DNA from: Chloroflexota bacterium
GTDB lineage: Bacteria; Chloroflexota; Dehalococcoidia; Lucifugimonadales; Lucifugimonadaceae
NCBI GenBank assembly: GCA_016210435.1
Contig: JACQUF010000290.1
Span: forward strand, 1 to 7,340
Reading direction: 5' to 3'
Length of the DNA stretch: 7,340 nt
The position numbers and the translations under genes were made by a program. The notes below the pieces were generated by a model. It saw only the letters and a list, made by a program, of their open reading frames with translations, was not told the DNA's origin and made no database searches. Below are positions 1 through 5,578 of this stretch, one piece after another (positions within the stretch are counted from its first letter, which is position 1; every line of letters begins with the position of its first letter).

Positions 1-233
1 ATCACCATGTGGCTGGCTGGTTGCTCAGCGAACTGTTCTCCGCAGGTGGTACGGACGTTGCAATCAAAGTGACCCCGGGTGCGAGTGGAATACTGCAGCT
101 CTATCTGGACGACGATCTTGTCTATGACAAGAAATCGGAAGGCAATCTGACCCCGTCGCTCACCCGGGTAAAGGAACTCAAGACGCTGCTGAAGCAGAGA
201 ATAGAAGCAGCAAAGGCGAAGATCCCGGCGTAG
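1..233 (+). CDS. SelW/Rdx-family thioredoxin-like protein, 5' partial
   Basis: The reading frame is open to the window edge (codons from position 3) and stops at TAG 231-233, so 76 C-terminal residues are visible. The pattern matches the Rdx/SelW family: an amphipathic WLLSELF helix, a beta-strand with V-T-P-G-x-S-G, a strand ending in DDDLVYDKK, and a C-terminal helix (TRVKELKTLLKQRIE). In this family a CxxC or CxxU redox motif lies roughly 10-20 residues before the first helix; here it would fall upstream of the window and cannot be checked. The GTG at 9 is an internal Val, not a convincing start, because the codons before it (His-His) continue the family's pre-helix segment and no Shine-Dalgarno is visible. 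Family members are thought to act in thiol redox chemistry, but the substrate is unknown. The gene converges on the VOC gene, 95 bases away. The family call is fairly good; function is inferred only from family. Confidence 0.72.
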   Translation, partial: HHVAGWLLSELFSAGGTDVAIKVTPGASGILQLYLDDDLVYDKKSEGNLTPSLTRVKELKTLLKQRIEAAKAKIPA

Positions 234-319
234 TCCTGCAACAGATCGCCCGCGACGAGATCGTAATGAGAGGCGGCGGCCGCAACCTTTTGGGTCTTCG
301 ACGGGCTCAGATCGCAATT

Positions 320-340
320 CAGGCGCAATTATTGCGCCTG
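320..340. terminator. Perfect inverted repeat between convergent genes, possible bidirectional terminator
   Basis: A 21-base perfect palindrome has arms CAGGCGCAAT and ATTGCGCCTG around one central base. It can be drawn as a 9-bp stem with a 3-base loop. The loop (329-331, TTA on +) is exactly the TAA stop of the minus-strand VOC gene. It lies between convergent genes, where a shared terminator is expected, but no T-run follows on either strand, so it is not a canonical intrinsic terminator. It could instead be an mRNA 3'-end stabilising hairpin or a protein-binding palindrome. Confidence 0.4.
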
Positions 341-715
341 GCGAGGGTCGTTCTGCAGTAGCTGCAGGGTATTGCCGTCCGGATCCTGGAAGGTGGCAAG
401 CCATCCCCACCGTTCGCGGCCCGGGGTCCGGATGAATTCGACACCCTTCGCCCTGAGCCTGTCGTAGACGGCATGGATATCTGCGACGAGCAGGTTGATC
501 ATGATCCGGTACGGCTCGGATGTGCGGCGGTGAACCAGCGAATGGGAGCCGATCGTAAGCCGGACATCTCCCCACTTGAACTGGGCGCCGTCCGGCCGGA
601 CCGAGTGTGGGGTGAACCCGAGGACATCCCGATAAAAGGACCGCATCGATTCGGCGTTCTCAGTCGAGATTGCGATCCCCGCGATCCCCAGAATTGCCGT
701 CCGGTCTTCGCCCAT
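329..715 (-). CDS. Glyoxalase/VOC-fold (vicinal oxygen chelate) family protein
   Basis: The product has 128 residues, the usual size of a single VOC domain with two beta-alpha-beta-beta-beta units. Unit one is about residues 8-60 (GIAIS strand, SMRSFYRDVLGF helix and turn, FKWGDVRLTIG strands). Unit two is about residues 69-121 (IMINLLVADI, VYDRLRAKGVEF, and the DPDGN turn at 111-115). VOC proteins include glyoxalases, dioxygenases and antibiotic-binding proteins, so the substrate cannot be read from sequence. The usual metal-ligand positions look altered: the expected His of the first strand aligns with Gly13, and the Glu after DPDGN is Gln118. It may therefore be a binding protein or have altered metal chemistry. 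The ATG at 715-713 is supported by a GGAGG five bases upstream. It stands alone, convergent with the SelW-like gene and divergent from the nuo operon; nothing ties it to complex I. Confidence 0.88.
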   Translation of the reverse strand: MGEDRTAILGIAGIAISTENAESMRSFYRDVLGFTPHSVRPDGAQFKWGDVRLTIGSHSLVHRRTSEPYRIMINLLVADIHAVYDRLRAKGVEFIRTPGRERWGWLATFQDPDGNTLQLLQNDPRQAQ

Positions 716-730
716 CGCTTCCTCCCCGAA
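716..730 (-). promoter_or_regulatory. Ribosome binding site of the VOC gene
   Basis: On the minus strand GGGGAGG (727-721) lies five bases before the ATG at 715-713. This is a near-ideal Shine-Dalgarno and spacing, and it fixes the VOC start. Confidence 0.7.
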
Positions 731-815
731 TCGCAGCCGACTGCAGATTCGAGACTAATATAGTCGTCGCCCTTGAAAGGCGGATCAGGCACGTCAAAAA
801 AGAGGGGGGACGAAT

Positions 816-881
816 TTGAAGGCGGCAGTTCTCTACAAGGCGAAGGTGCCGCTCAAGATCGAAGACCTGCACCAGGACCCC
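816..881 (+). pseudogene. N-terminal remnant resembling a zinc-dependent alcohol dehydrogenase
   Basis: A TTG at 816 is preceded by AGAGGGGGGA (801-810) at Shine-Dalgarno distance. It opens a frame reading (M)KAAVLYKAKVPLKIEDL followed by DP, which closely resembles the amino terminus of medium-chain zinc-type alcohol dehydrogenases (K-A-A-V-L-Y, then P-L-x-I-E-D, then D-P). After about 22 residues the similarity ends. The frame becomes arginine-rich, lacks the expected catalytic Cys/His region, and runs to a stop at 1041-1043, inside nuoA in another frame. A V-A-S-G string in a different frame (from 926) could be a further trace after a frameshift, but its spacing is wrong by several codons. 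I read this as a gene start whose body was deleted, possibly when the nuo operon came to lie next to it. It could still be an unrelated short ORF. Confidence 0.45.
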
Positions 882-944
882 GCGCTCGCGAGGGGCGAAA
901 GAGGGCCGCGGCGTACGACAACATTGTGGCGTCAGGGACCGCGA

Positions 945-976
945 TTGTGGAGAATTTCACGTACAGATGTTATAGT
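945..976 (+). promoter_or_regulatory. Putative nuo operon promoter (extended -10)
   Basis: TGTTATAGT at 968-976 matches an extended -10 box (TG, one base, then TATAGT against consensus TATAAT). A weak -35-like TTGTGG sits at 945-950, but its 20-base spacing is too long for a standard sigma-70 site, so the extended -10 would carry recognition. Transcription would start near 983, giving a leader of about 27 bases before nuoA. It is placed where the promoter of the whole nuo set is expected. Confidence 0.45.
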
Positions 977-998
977 CGCCGCAAGCCGATTCAGATTT

Positions 999-1002
999 GA
1001 GG
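999..1002 (+). promoter_or_regulatory. Ribosome binding site of nuoA
   Basis: GAGG lies seven bases before the ATG at 1010. A G-run at 1005-1009 touches the start codon and is too close to act as the Shine-Dalgarno. Confidence 0.5.
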
Positions 1003-1009
1003 TTGGGGG

Positions 1010-1429
1010 ATGCTGGAGGACTATTTCCGCCAGTACGCGGTGATCGCAATCTTCGGTGTGGTCGCCGTGCTCGTCCCGTTGGGAATGATCCTCGCCTCAA
1101 ACCTCGCCGGGCTGGTCCACATCAGGCCAAGCAGGCCCCGCCCTCCGAACTGGCAAGAGTCGCCGCCGCCCTATTTGAAGACCTACGAATCGGGCTTTGA
1201 GCCGATCGGCGGCCCGTGGCGGCGGATCCATGTCCGCTACTACACATTCGGGCTGCTGTTCGTCATCTTCGACGTCGAGACCGTGTTCCTGTTTCCCTGG
1301 GCGGTCGAATACGGCCCGCTATCTGCCAGATTTGGCATCTTCGCCCTCGCCGAAGCAGTGATCTTCATCGCGATCCTGGCTCTCGGATGGGCATACGCAT
1401 GGCGGAAGCGCGCGATGGAGTGGGCCTGA
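1010..1429 (+). CDS. nuoA: NADH-quinone oxidoreductase subunit A
   Basis: NuoA (ND3 homologue) is a small membrane subunit of complex I next to the quinone tunnel, thought to help link quinone chemistry to proton pumping. The 139-residue product has three predicted membrane helices (about 9-32, 78-98 and 108-131). The family hallmarks are the loop motif YESGFEP (59-65) and [20 protein letters not shown] (76-95), with acidic Asp88 and Glu90 in the second helix. The position where ND3 and many NuoA proteins have a loop Cys is Ser61 here. The loop between helices 1 and 2 is proline-rich (residues 40-54). It is the first gene of the operon; its TGA is two bases before the nuoB ATG. The start is supported by GAGG at 999-1002. 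Identity is secure. Confidence 0.97.
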   Translation: MLEDYFRQYAVIAIFGVVAVLVPLGMILASNLAGLVHIRPSRPRPPNWQESPPPYLKTYESGFEPIGGPWRRIHVRYYTFGLLFVIFDVETVFLFPWAVEYGPLSARFGIFALAEAVIFIAILALGWAYAWRKRAMEWA

Positions 1430-1431
1430 CC

Positions 1432-2064
1432 ATGGATCGGGAAAGACTTCCCTTCGTCCCGACTCCGGAGAATCCGCTCTTCAGGCAAACCCTCGATCTC
1501 GATCGCGCCGAGGGCGCAATCATCAACCAGATGAAGGCGACCCATGTCGAGCAGTTCCCCGATCCGGTCCTCGAAGTCCCGGCTGAATTCCGGAGGAACA
1601 TCTTCGTAGGGTCGCTCGACATGCTGCTCAACTGGGGACGGAAATCTTCGGTATTCCCATTGGCCATGGGCCTCGCCTGCTGCTCGTTCGAGATGATCGC
1701 GGCTGCCATGTCCCGCTTCGATATCTCCAGGTTCGGCATGGAAGTGTTCCGGGCATCCCCACGCCAGGCGGACCTGATGATCGTGTCCGGCACCGTGACC
1801 TGGAAGATGGCGCCCGTTGTGAGGCGGCTTTACGACCAGATGGCGGAACCGCGCTGGGTGATCTCCCAGGGCGTCTGCGCGACATCCGGCGGCCCGTACT
1901 ACGAGTCCTATTCGGTAGTGCCCGGCGTCAACAAGATCATCCCGGTTGACGTGTACGTGCCCGGTTGCCCACCCCGGCCCGACGCGCTGCTATACGGAAT
2001 CATGCAGTTGCACGAGAAGATCAAGCGGTACAGCATCTCCCGCCGGGCAGCGAGCAGGGAATGA
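1432..2064 (+). CDS. nuoB: NADH-quinone oxidoreductase subunit B (cluster N2 subunit)
   Basis: NuoB (PSST/Nqo6) carries the terminal 4Fe-4S cluster N2, which reduces quinone at the interface with NuoD. All four cluster ligands are present: the tandem Cys83-Cys84 in GLACCSFEM, Cys149 in GVCATSGGP, and Cys179 in [15 protein letters not shown]. The helix motif [16 protein letters not shown] (58-73) and [10 protein letters not shown] (119-128) are also typical; Trp124 stands where Asn is common. The 210-residue chain has about 20 more residues before the CC pair than E. coli NuoB, so its N-terminal arm is longer. The frame is open further upstream through nuoA, but ATG 1432, two bases after the nuoA stop, is the natural start; a GGAG is 11 bases away, and an in-frame GTG at 1420 is a weaker alternative. 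The stop overlaps the nuoC ATG (ATGA). Confidence 0.97.
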   Translation: MDRERLPFVPTPENPLFRQTLDLDRAEGAIINQMKATHVEQFPDPVLEVPAEFRRNIFVGSLDMLLNWGRKSSVFPLAMGLACCSFEMIAAAMSRFDISRFGMEVFRASPRQADLMIVSGTVTWKMAPVVRRLYDQMAEPRWVISQGVCATSGGPYYESYSVVPGVNKIIPVDVYVPGCPPRPDALLYGIMQLHEKIKRYSISRRAASRE

Positions 2065-2507
2065 CGACGTCCCTGCGAGGCGAGCAAGTCGCCTCGATGA
2101 TCAGCGCGTTTGCCCATGAAGCCGTCGCCGGTCACAACGAAGGCTCAGTCTGGGTAGGGGCGGAATCGTGGCCCGCGGTGGCCCGCCAGCTTCACGATCG
2201 GCCTGAGACAGATTTCAAATACCTGAGTTCCATCAGCGCGGTCGACTACATCGACCATTTCGAGGTCGTCTACCACCTGGTCTCTCTTCGTCACAATCAC
2301 GGCGCCGTGGTAAAGATCCGTTGCGGGGAGGGCAGGAGTGATCCGGTCATCCCGAGCTGCATGCCCGTCTGGAGGGGAGCGGAACTGCAGGAACGCGAAG
2401 CGTACGACCTGATGGGAGTGCGGTTCGAGGGCCACCCGAACCTGAAGCGCGTGATGCTCTGGGAGGGATTCCCCGGCCATCCGCATCGCAAGGACTTCCT
2501 GCGATGA
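2061..2507 (+). CDS. nuoC: NADH-quinone oxidoreductase subunit C
   Basis: NuoC (30-kDa/Nqo5 family) is a non-redox scaffold subunit of the peripheral arm that packs against NuoD and NuoB. The C-terminal signature is clear: [17 protein letters not shown] (104-120), then [20 protein letters not shown] (124-143) and KDF. The alpha/beta domain before it includes SISAVDY and [10 protein letters not shown]. At 148 residues it is short and ends two residues after the RKDF motif, without the C-terminal tail that many NuoC proteins carry into NuoD contacts. The frame is open from 1965, but the ATG at 2061 makes a 4-base ATGA overlap with nuoB and fits the family N-terminus. The end overlaps the ATG of a mini-ORF at 2504. 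It is a separate gene, not a nuoCD fusion. Confidence 0.95.
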   Translation: MTTSLRGEQVASMISAFAHEAVAGHNEGSVWVGAESWPAVARQLHDRPETDFKYLSSISAVDYIDHFEVVYHLVSLRHNHGAVVKIRCGEGRSDPVIPSCMPVWRGAELQEREAYDLMGVRFEGHPNLKRVMLWEGFPGHPHRKDFLR

Positions 2508-2563
2508 GGAAAGGCGGCTTCGACGAGCTCAACCTGCGAGCGGACCAAAGACGGCGACGATGA
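2504..2563 (+). CDS. 19-codon mini-ORF bridging nuoC and nuoD
   Basis: An ATG at 2504 overlaps the nuoC stop (ATGA, 2504-2507). After 19 codons the frame ends at TGA 2561-2563, which in turn overlaps the nuoD ATG (ATGA, 2560-2563). AAGGA (2490-2494) lies nine bases before its ATG, a workable Shine-Dalgarno, whereas nuoD has only weak purine-rich sequence before its own start. The predicted peptide starts [15 protein letters not shown] and ends in four arginines. I recognise no family. Its most likely role, if translated, is to keep ribosomes moving from nuoC to nuoD so that the adjacent subunits are made together. It may also be a chance frame, or a remnant of a former NuoC tail or NuoCD linker. 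Confidence 0.35.
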   Translation: MRKGGFDELNLRADQRRRR

Positions 2564-3666
2564 CACTTCGTACCGAGCCGGTAACGATAAATATCGGCCC
2601 GCACCACCCGAGCACTCACGGGGTGTTCCGGCTACGCGTCACCTTCGACGGCGAGGTGATCGTGGACGCCGAGCCGGTATTCGGATACCTGCATCGCGGC
2701 ACCGAGAAGCTGGCCGAGGAGCGCACGTACGTTCAGTTCGTCACCCTGACTGACCGGATGGACTATGTCGCCTCGATGACCAACAACCAGGGCTGGGTGC
2801 TCGCGGTCGAGAAGCTGGCCGGGATAACGCCCTCGCCGCGCGGCGTATGGCTTCGCATGATTTCTGCGGAGCTTCAGCGCATCGCGAGCCATCTTGTAGC
2901 GATCGGCTTCTTCCTGCAGGACCTCGGCGCATTTGCCACGCCTCTGATGTACACGATGCGAGAGCGTGAGCGGATTCTCGACCTCTTCGAGATATTGTGC
3001 GGAGCGCGCATCACGTACAGCTACATGAGGCCGGGAGGCGTGTTCCAGGACGCACCACAGGAGTTCTGGCCCAGGCTGGACACGTTCCTGAAAGAGATGC
3101 CGCACTATGTCGATGAATACGAGCGGCTAATCTCCGGAAACGAGATTGTGCTGGTCCGGACGAAGGGAATCGGCAAGGTTCCCGCAGACACGCTGATCAA
3201 CGCATCCGCGAGCGGGCCGATCCTGAGGGCGGCGGGAGTCGACTGGGACCTCCGTAAGAAAGATCCGTACGAGTTTTATGACCGCGTTAAGTTCGACCTT
3301 CCGCTGGCGAAGGAGAGCGACAACTTCGCGCGGTACATCGTCCGCATCCAGGAAATGCGGGAATCGCTGAAGATCGTGACCCACTGCAAGGAGCAGATCG
3401 AGCCGGGTCCTGTCCGGCCCAAGGAAGTCCCGTTCCTTGTGCGGCCGCCAAGGGGCGACGCCTACGCACATATTGAGGCGCCCAAAGGCGAACTGGGTTA
3501 TTACGTCGTGAGTGATGGTTCGATTGCGCCATACCGCTGCCACGTGCGGGCGCCTTCGTTCATCAACCTGACACTGCTGCGCGACATGCTGGTCGGCTGG
3601 AAGGTGGCCGACATGATCGTCACCTTCGGCAGCATCGACATCAACATGGGGGAGGTGGACCGGTGA
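2560..3666 (+). CDS. nuoD: NADH-quinone oxidoreductase subunit D (49-kDa, quinone site)
   Basis: NuoD (Nqo4) forms the quinone-binding pocket with NuoB and is related to the large subunit of NiFe hydrogenases. GPHHPSTHGVFRL (13-25) contains His20 and TDRMDY (64-69) ends in Tyr69. Their 49-residue separation equals that of Thermus Nqo4 His38 and Tyr87, the residues that contact the quinone headgroup. Other family marks are YLHRGTEKL (43-51), NNQGW, RITYSYMRPGG and the C-terminal TFGSIDINMGEVDR. The product has 368 residues, with a short N-terminus compared with Thermus and no NiFe Cys ligands, as expected for complex I. ATG 2560 overlaps the mini-ORF stop; there is no strong Shine-Dalgarno, so initiation probably depends on coupling. 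The stop overlaps the nuoH GTG (GTGA). In this operon nuoH follows directly, with no nuoE, F or G. Confidence 0.97.
   Translation: MTLRTEPVTINIGPHHPSTHGVFRLRVTFDGEVIVDAEPVFGYLHRGTEKLAEERTYVQFVTLTDRMDYVASMTNNQGWVLAVEKLAGITPSPRGVWLRMISAELQRIASHLVAIGFFLQDLGAFATPLMYTMRERERILDLFEILCGARITYSYMRPGGVFQDAPQEFWPRLDTFLKEMPHYVDEYERLISGNEIVLVRTKGIGKVPADTLINASASGPILRAAGVDWDLRKKDPYEFYDRVKFDLPLAKESDNFARYIVRIQEMRESLKIVTHCKEQIEPGPVRPKEVPFLVRPPRGDAYAHIEAPKGELGYYVVSDGSIAPYRCHVRAPSFINLTLLRDMLVGWKVADMIVTFGSIDINMGEVDR
3651..3655 (+). promoter_or_regulatory. Ribosome binding site that decides the nuoH start
   Basis: GGAGG within the end of nuoD lies seven bases before GTG 3663. This supports the GTG, and hence the extended NuoH N-terminus, over the in-frame ATGs at 3768 and 3783. 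Confidence 0.6.
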
Positions 3667-4907
3667 CGGACGCCTTCCTGGAAAACGCCTTCTTCCGGAA
3701 TATCTACTGCAATCTGGCGAGCAGCGCCTCACCGCGCTGCGCCGGCGGCGGGCCATTCGGGGACGGCATGTTCCCCGCCGGGATGGAATGGCTTGCGTTC
3801 CTTATCACCGCGTTCGTCATCATCTTCCTCGTTGTTAACGCGGCGTTGCTTGCAGTGAACATCTATATCTGGGGTGAGCGCCGCCTGGTCGCACGCCTGC
3901 AGGCCCGCCTGGGACCGAATCGATGGGGTCCCTATGGCCTCCTCACGCCGATTGCTGACCTGATCAAGATCCTTACCAAGGAAGACATCGTTCCCGCCGC
4001 AGCGGACCGGCTTGTTTTCAACCTGGCGCCAGTGCTGATCGTCGTACCGGTGCTGCTCGTGTTCGCCGTCATCCCGTTCGCAAGCTCCACATGGGTCGCC
4101 GACCTCAACGTCGGCGTCCTTTACATCATCGCGGTACTCTCTGTGGGCTCGTACTCGGCCGTGATGGCAGGCTGGGGCTCACAGAACCGGTACGCGATGC
4201 TCGGCGCGTTCCGGGCGGTCGCCCTGCTCGTCAGCTACGAGCTCCCAATGGTCCTGGCGTTGATCGGCGTCCTGATGATCACAGGCTCGATGTCTCTCGT
4301 GGACGTCGTCCACGACCAGAACGTTCCGTTCGCATTGGTTCAACCGCTCGGGTTCCTGATCTTCCTCATCGGGAGCGTGGCTGAAATCCAGCGCCCTCCG
4401 TTCGATCTGGCAGAAGCCGAGTCGGAGCTGATTGGCGGCTACCACACCGACTACAGCGGAATCAAATGGGGGCTCTTCCAGGCCGGCGAGTTCATGGCAA
4501 CGATCGCGAGCGCGGCGATCATCACGACGCTGTTCCTCTCCGGTTGGCGTGGCTGGGGATTCCTGCCATCCCATATCTGGTTCCTGATCAAGCTGGTCGC
4601 GGTTCTCTTCGCGATGACGTGGCTTCGGGGGACGCTGCCGCGCCTCCGCATCGACCAGGTCACCGCGTTTGCCTGGAAGGGACTTCTGCCCCTCGCCGCG
4701 CTAAATCTAGTAGTGAGCGGCGTGCTCTCCTTCATCTGGCCTGCGCCCGGGGTCGCCGAGCTCTGGGTGATGGCGATCGTCAACCTCGCAGTCGCCGCGG
4801 TCTCGATATTCACGTTGGGACTGCTTCTGGGCCCCCGCCCTGGCGAGCGCACGACGCCCGCAGGGTCCGCCGTTTTCATGCCGGCCAAACGGGAGGGGAC
4901 GGCCTGA
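3663..4907 (+). CDS. nuoH: NADH-quinone oxidoreductase subunit H
   Basis: NuoH (ND1/Nqo8) is the membrane subunit that joins the two arms and lines the quinone entry channel. Family motifs are IWGERRLVARLQARLGPNRWGP (69-90), the loop following it (IADLIKILTKEDIVP), SYELPM, EIQRPPFDLAEAESEL (241-256; Asp248, Glu251, Glu253, Glu255), GYHTDYSG, where Asp replaces the more usual Glu, and WLRGTLPRLRIDQ. About eight hydrophobic helices are visible. With the GTG start the chain is 414 residues, with about 40 residues before the first helix including Cys16 and Cys26, longer than in typical NuoH. That start is backed by the GTGA overlap with nuoD and a strong GGAGG. Initiation at ATG 3768 or 3783 would give a conventional N-terminus. 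The stop overlaps the nuoI ATG by one base (TGATG). Confidence 0.96.
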   Translation: MTDAFLENAFFRNIYCNLASSASPRCAGGGPFGDGMFPAGMEWLAFLITAFVIIFLVVNAALLAVNIYIWGERRLVARLQARLGPNRWGPYGLLTPIADLIKILTKEDIVPAAADRLVFNLAPVLIVVPVLLVFAVIPFASSTWVADLNVGVLYIIAVLSVGSYSAVMAGWGSQNRYAMLGAFRAVALLVSYELPMVLALIGVLMITGSMSLVDVVHDQNVPFALVQPLGFLIFLIGSVAEIQRPPFDLAEAESELIGGYHTDYSGIKWGLFQAGEFMATIASAAIITTLFLSGWRGWGFLPSHIWFLIKLVAVLFAMTWLRGTLPRLRIDQVTAFAWKGLLPLAALNLVVSGVLSFIWPAPGVAELWVMAIVNLAVAAVSIFTLGLLLGPRPGERTTPAGSAVFMPAKREGTA

Positions 4908-5578
4908 TGTACGGCTTTGGCCTCCTCAAGGGGTTCAGCGTTACCGCGTTGAACATGGCCAGGACGCCATTCACGGTCCAGTATCCCGACCGCAGGGTGG
5001 GGCTCTTCGGTTTGGCGCAGGCTTCCGGAATGAACCCTCTTCAATTCGCGATGAAGCGGCCGGGTGACGCCGTAAGAGCCATCCTGGGCATGGCCAAGAT
5101 CAAAGTCGAGCTTCCCCAGGCGCCGAGGTTCAGGGGCCAGGATTTCATCTGGTACGTAGAACGCTGTACCGGATGCGCCAGCTGCGCAAAGCTGTGCCCG
5201 CTTGGGATCATCCGCATCGTCACTGACCCGGCGGGGCGCGAGACCCAGGAGGGCGAGGTATACGACGTCGAGGTATTCGATATCGACCTCGCGCGCTGCA
5301 TGGCATGCGGCATCTGCGTCGAAGTTTGCCCGTACGACGCCCTGCACATGGGGAGCGGGTTCGAAAGGTCAAAGTACGCGTTCAAGAACCTGCTAATTAC
5401 CGTCGACGAACTCAAGCAAATGCCCAAGCGGCCGAGCACGTGGTTCAGGCCTCAACTCGAAGCCAAGGGGTATGACCCGCATACCGGAAACGAGGCAGAT
5501 TGGCGGCTGGTCGGCAGACATGAGATGCCGAACCTCACGCAATTGAAGAAATCCTGGGTGGACGACCGCACGAAGTGA
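4907..5578 (+). CDS. nuoI: NADH-quinone oxidoreductase subunit I (2x 4Fe-4S ferredoxin-type)
   Basis: NuoI (TYKY/Nqo9) carries clusters N6a and N6b, which pass electrons to N2 in NuoB. Both CxxCxxCxxxCP motifs are complete: Cys87, 90, 93, 97 (CTGCASCAKLCP) and Cys131, 134, 137, 141 (CMACGICVEVCP). In 8Fe ferredoxins the last Cys of each motif belongs to the other cluster. The N-terminal amphipathic stretch LLKGFSVTALNMARTPFTVQ and YPDRR are typical, but about 35-40 residues (roughly 31-72) separate YPDRR from RFRGQDF, where most NuoI proteins have only a short link. About 80 residues follow the second cluster. The chain has 223 residues, longer than the usual 160-185. ATG 4907 overlaps the nuoH stop by one base and has GGAGGGG (4892-4898) upstream; the longer open frame upstream only shadows nuoH. 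The stop overlaps the nuoJ GTG. Confidence 0.97.
   Translation: MYGFGLLKGFSVTALNMARTPFTVQYPDRRVGLFGLAQASGMNPLQFAMKRPGDAVRAILGMAKIKVELPQAPRFRGQDFIWYVERCTGCASCAKLCPLGIIRIVTDPAGRETQEGEVYDVEVFDIDLARCMACGICVEVCPYDALHMGSGFERSKYAFKNLLITVDELKQMPKRPSTWFRPQLEAKGYDPHTGNEADWRLVGRHEMPNLTQLKKSWVDDRTK

Larger units (their letters stand above)
716..1009. other. Intergenic region with no intact gene, between VOC gene and nuoA
   Basis: No reading frame here on either strand looks like a complete protein. Three things stand out: an AT-rich patch GACTAATATAGTC (753-765), partly self-complementary, which may hold promoter elements for either direction; the start of an alcohol-dehydrogenase-like frame at 816; and an extended -10-like element at 968-976 just before nuoA. 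TATAGTCG(T/C)CGC occurs twice, at 759-770 and 971-982, with 11 of 12 bases identical. Confidence 0.6.

Noticed and set aside
267..300. GC-rich self-complementary patch followed by CCTTTTGGG, considered as a terminator for the SelW-like gene
   Set aside because: GCGGCCGC is palindromic but leaves no room for a loop, and the T-run is short and not directly after a stem.
473..763. Plus-strand open frame opposite the VOC gene
   Set aside because: It is antisense to a clear VOC domain and has no recognisable pattern of its own.
773..1000. 75-codon plus-strand frame in the intergenic region
   Set aside because: The composition is Arg/Gly-rich and shows no family resemblance apart from a short V-A-S-G string that may be a trace of the shifted ADH frame; there is no good ribosome binding site.
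1216..1431. Possible 72-residue N-terminal extension of NuoB upstream of ATG 1432
   Set aside because: The extension is a frame-shifted reading of the conserved nuoA 3' half and does not resemble NuoB. ATG 1432 directly follows the nuoA stop.
3127..3756. Minus-strand open frame (209 codons) antisense to nuoD
   Set aside because: The product is Arg/His-rich with no domain signature, and nuoD on the other strand is unmistakable.
4466..4906. Possible N-terminal extension of NuoI across the end of nuoH
   Set aside because: It is an out-of-frame reading of nuoH; the typical NuoI N-terminus begins at ATG 4907 with a good Shine-Dalgarno.
4451..5347. Long minus-strand open frame (298 codons) across nuoH and nuoI
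   Set aside because: It lies wholly antisense to two well-identified genes. Its product is rich in Arg, Ala and Pro with no recognisable domain, as expected from GC-rich codon use on the coding strand.
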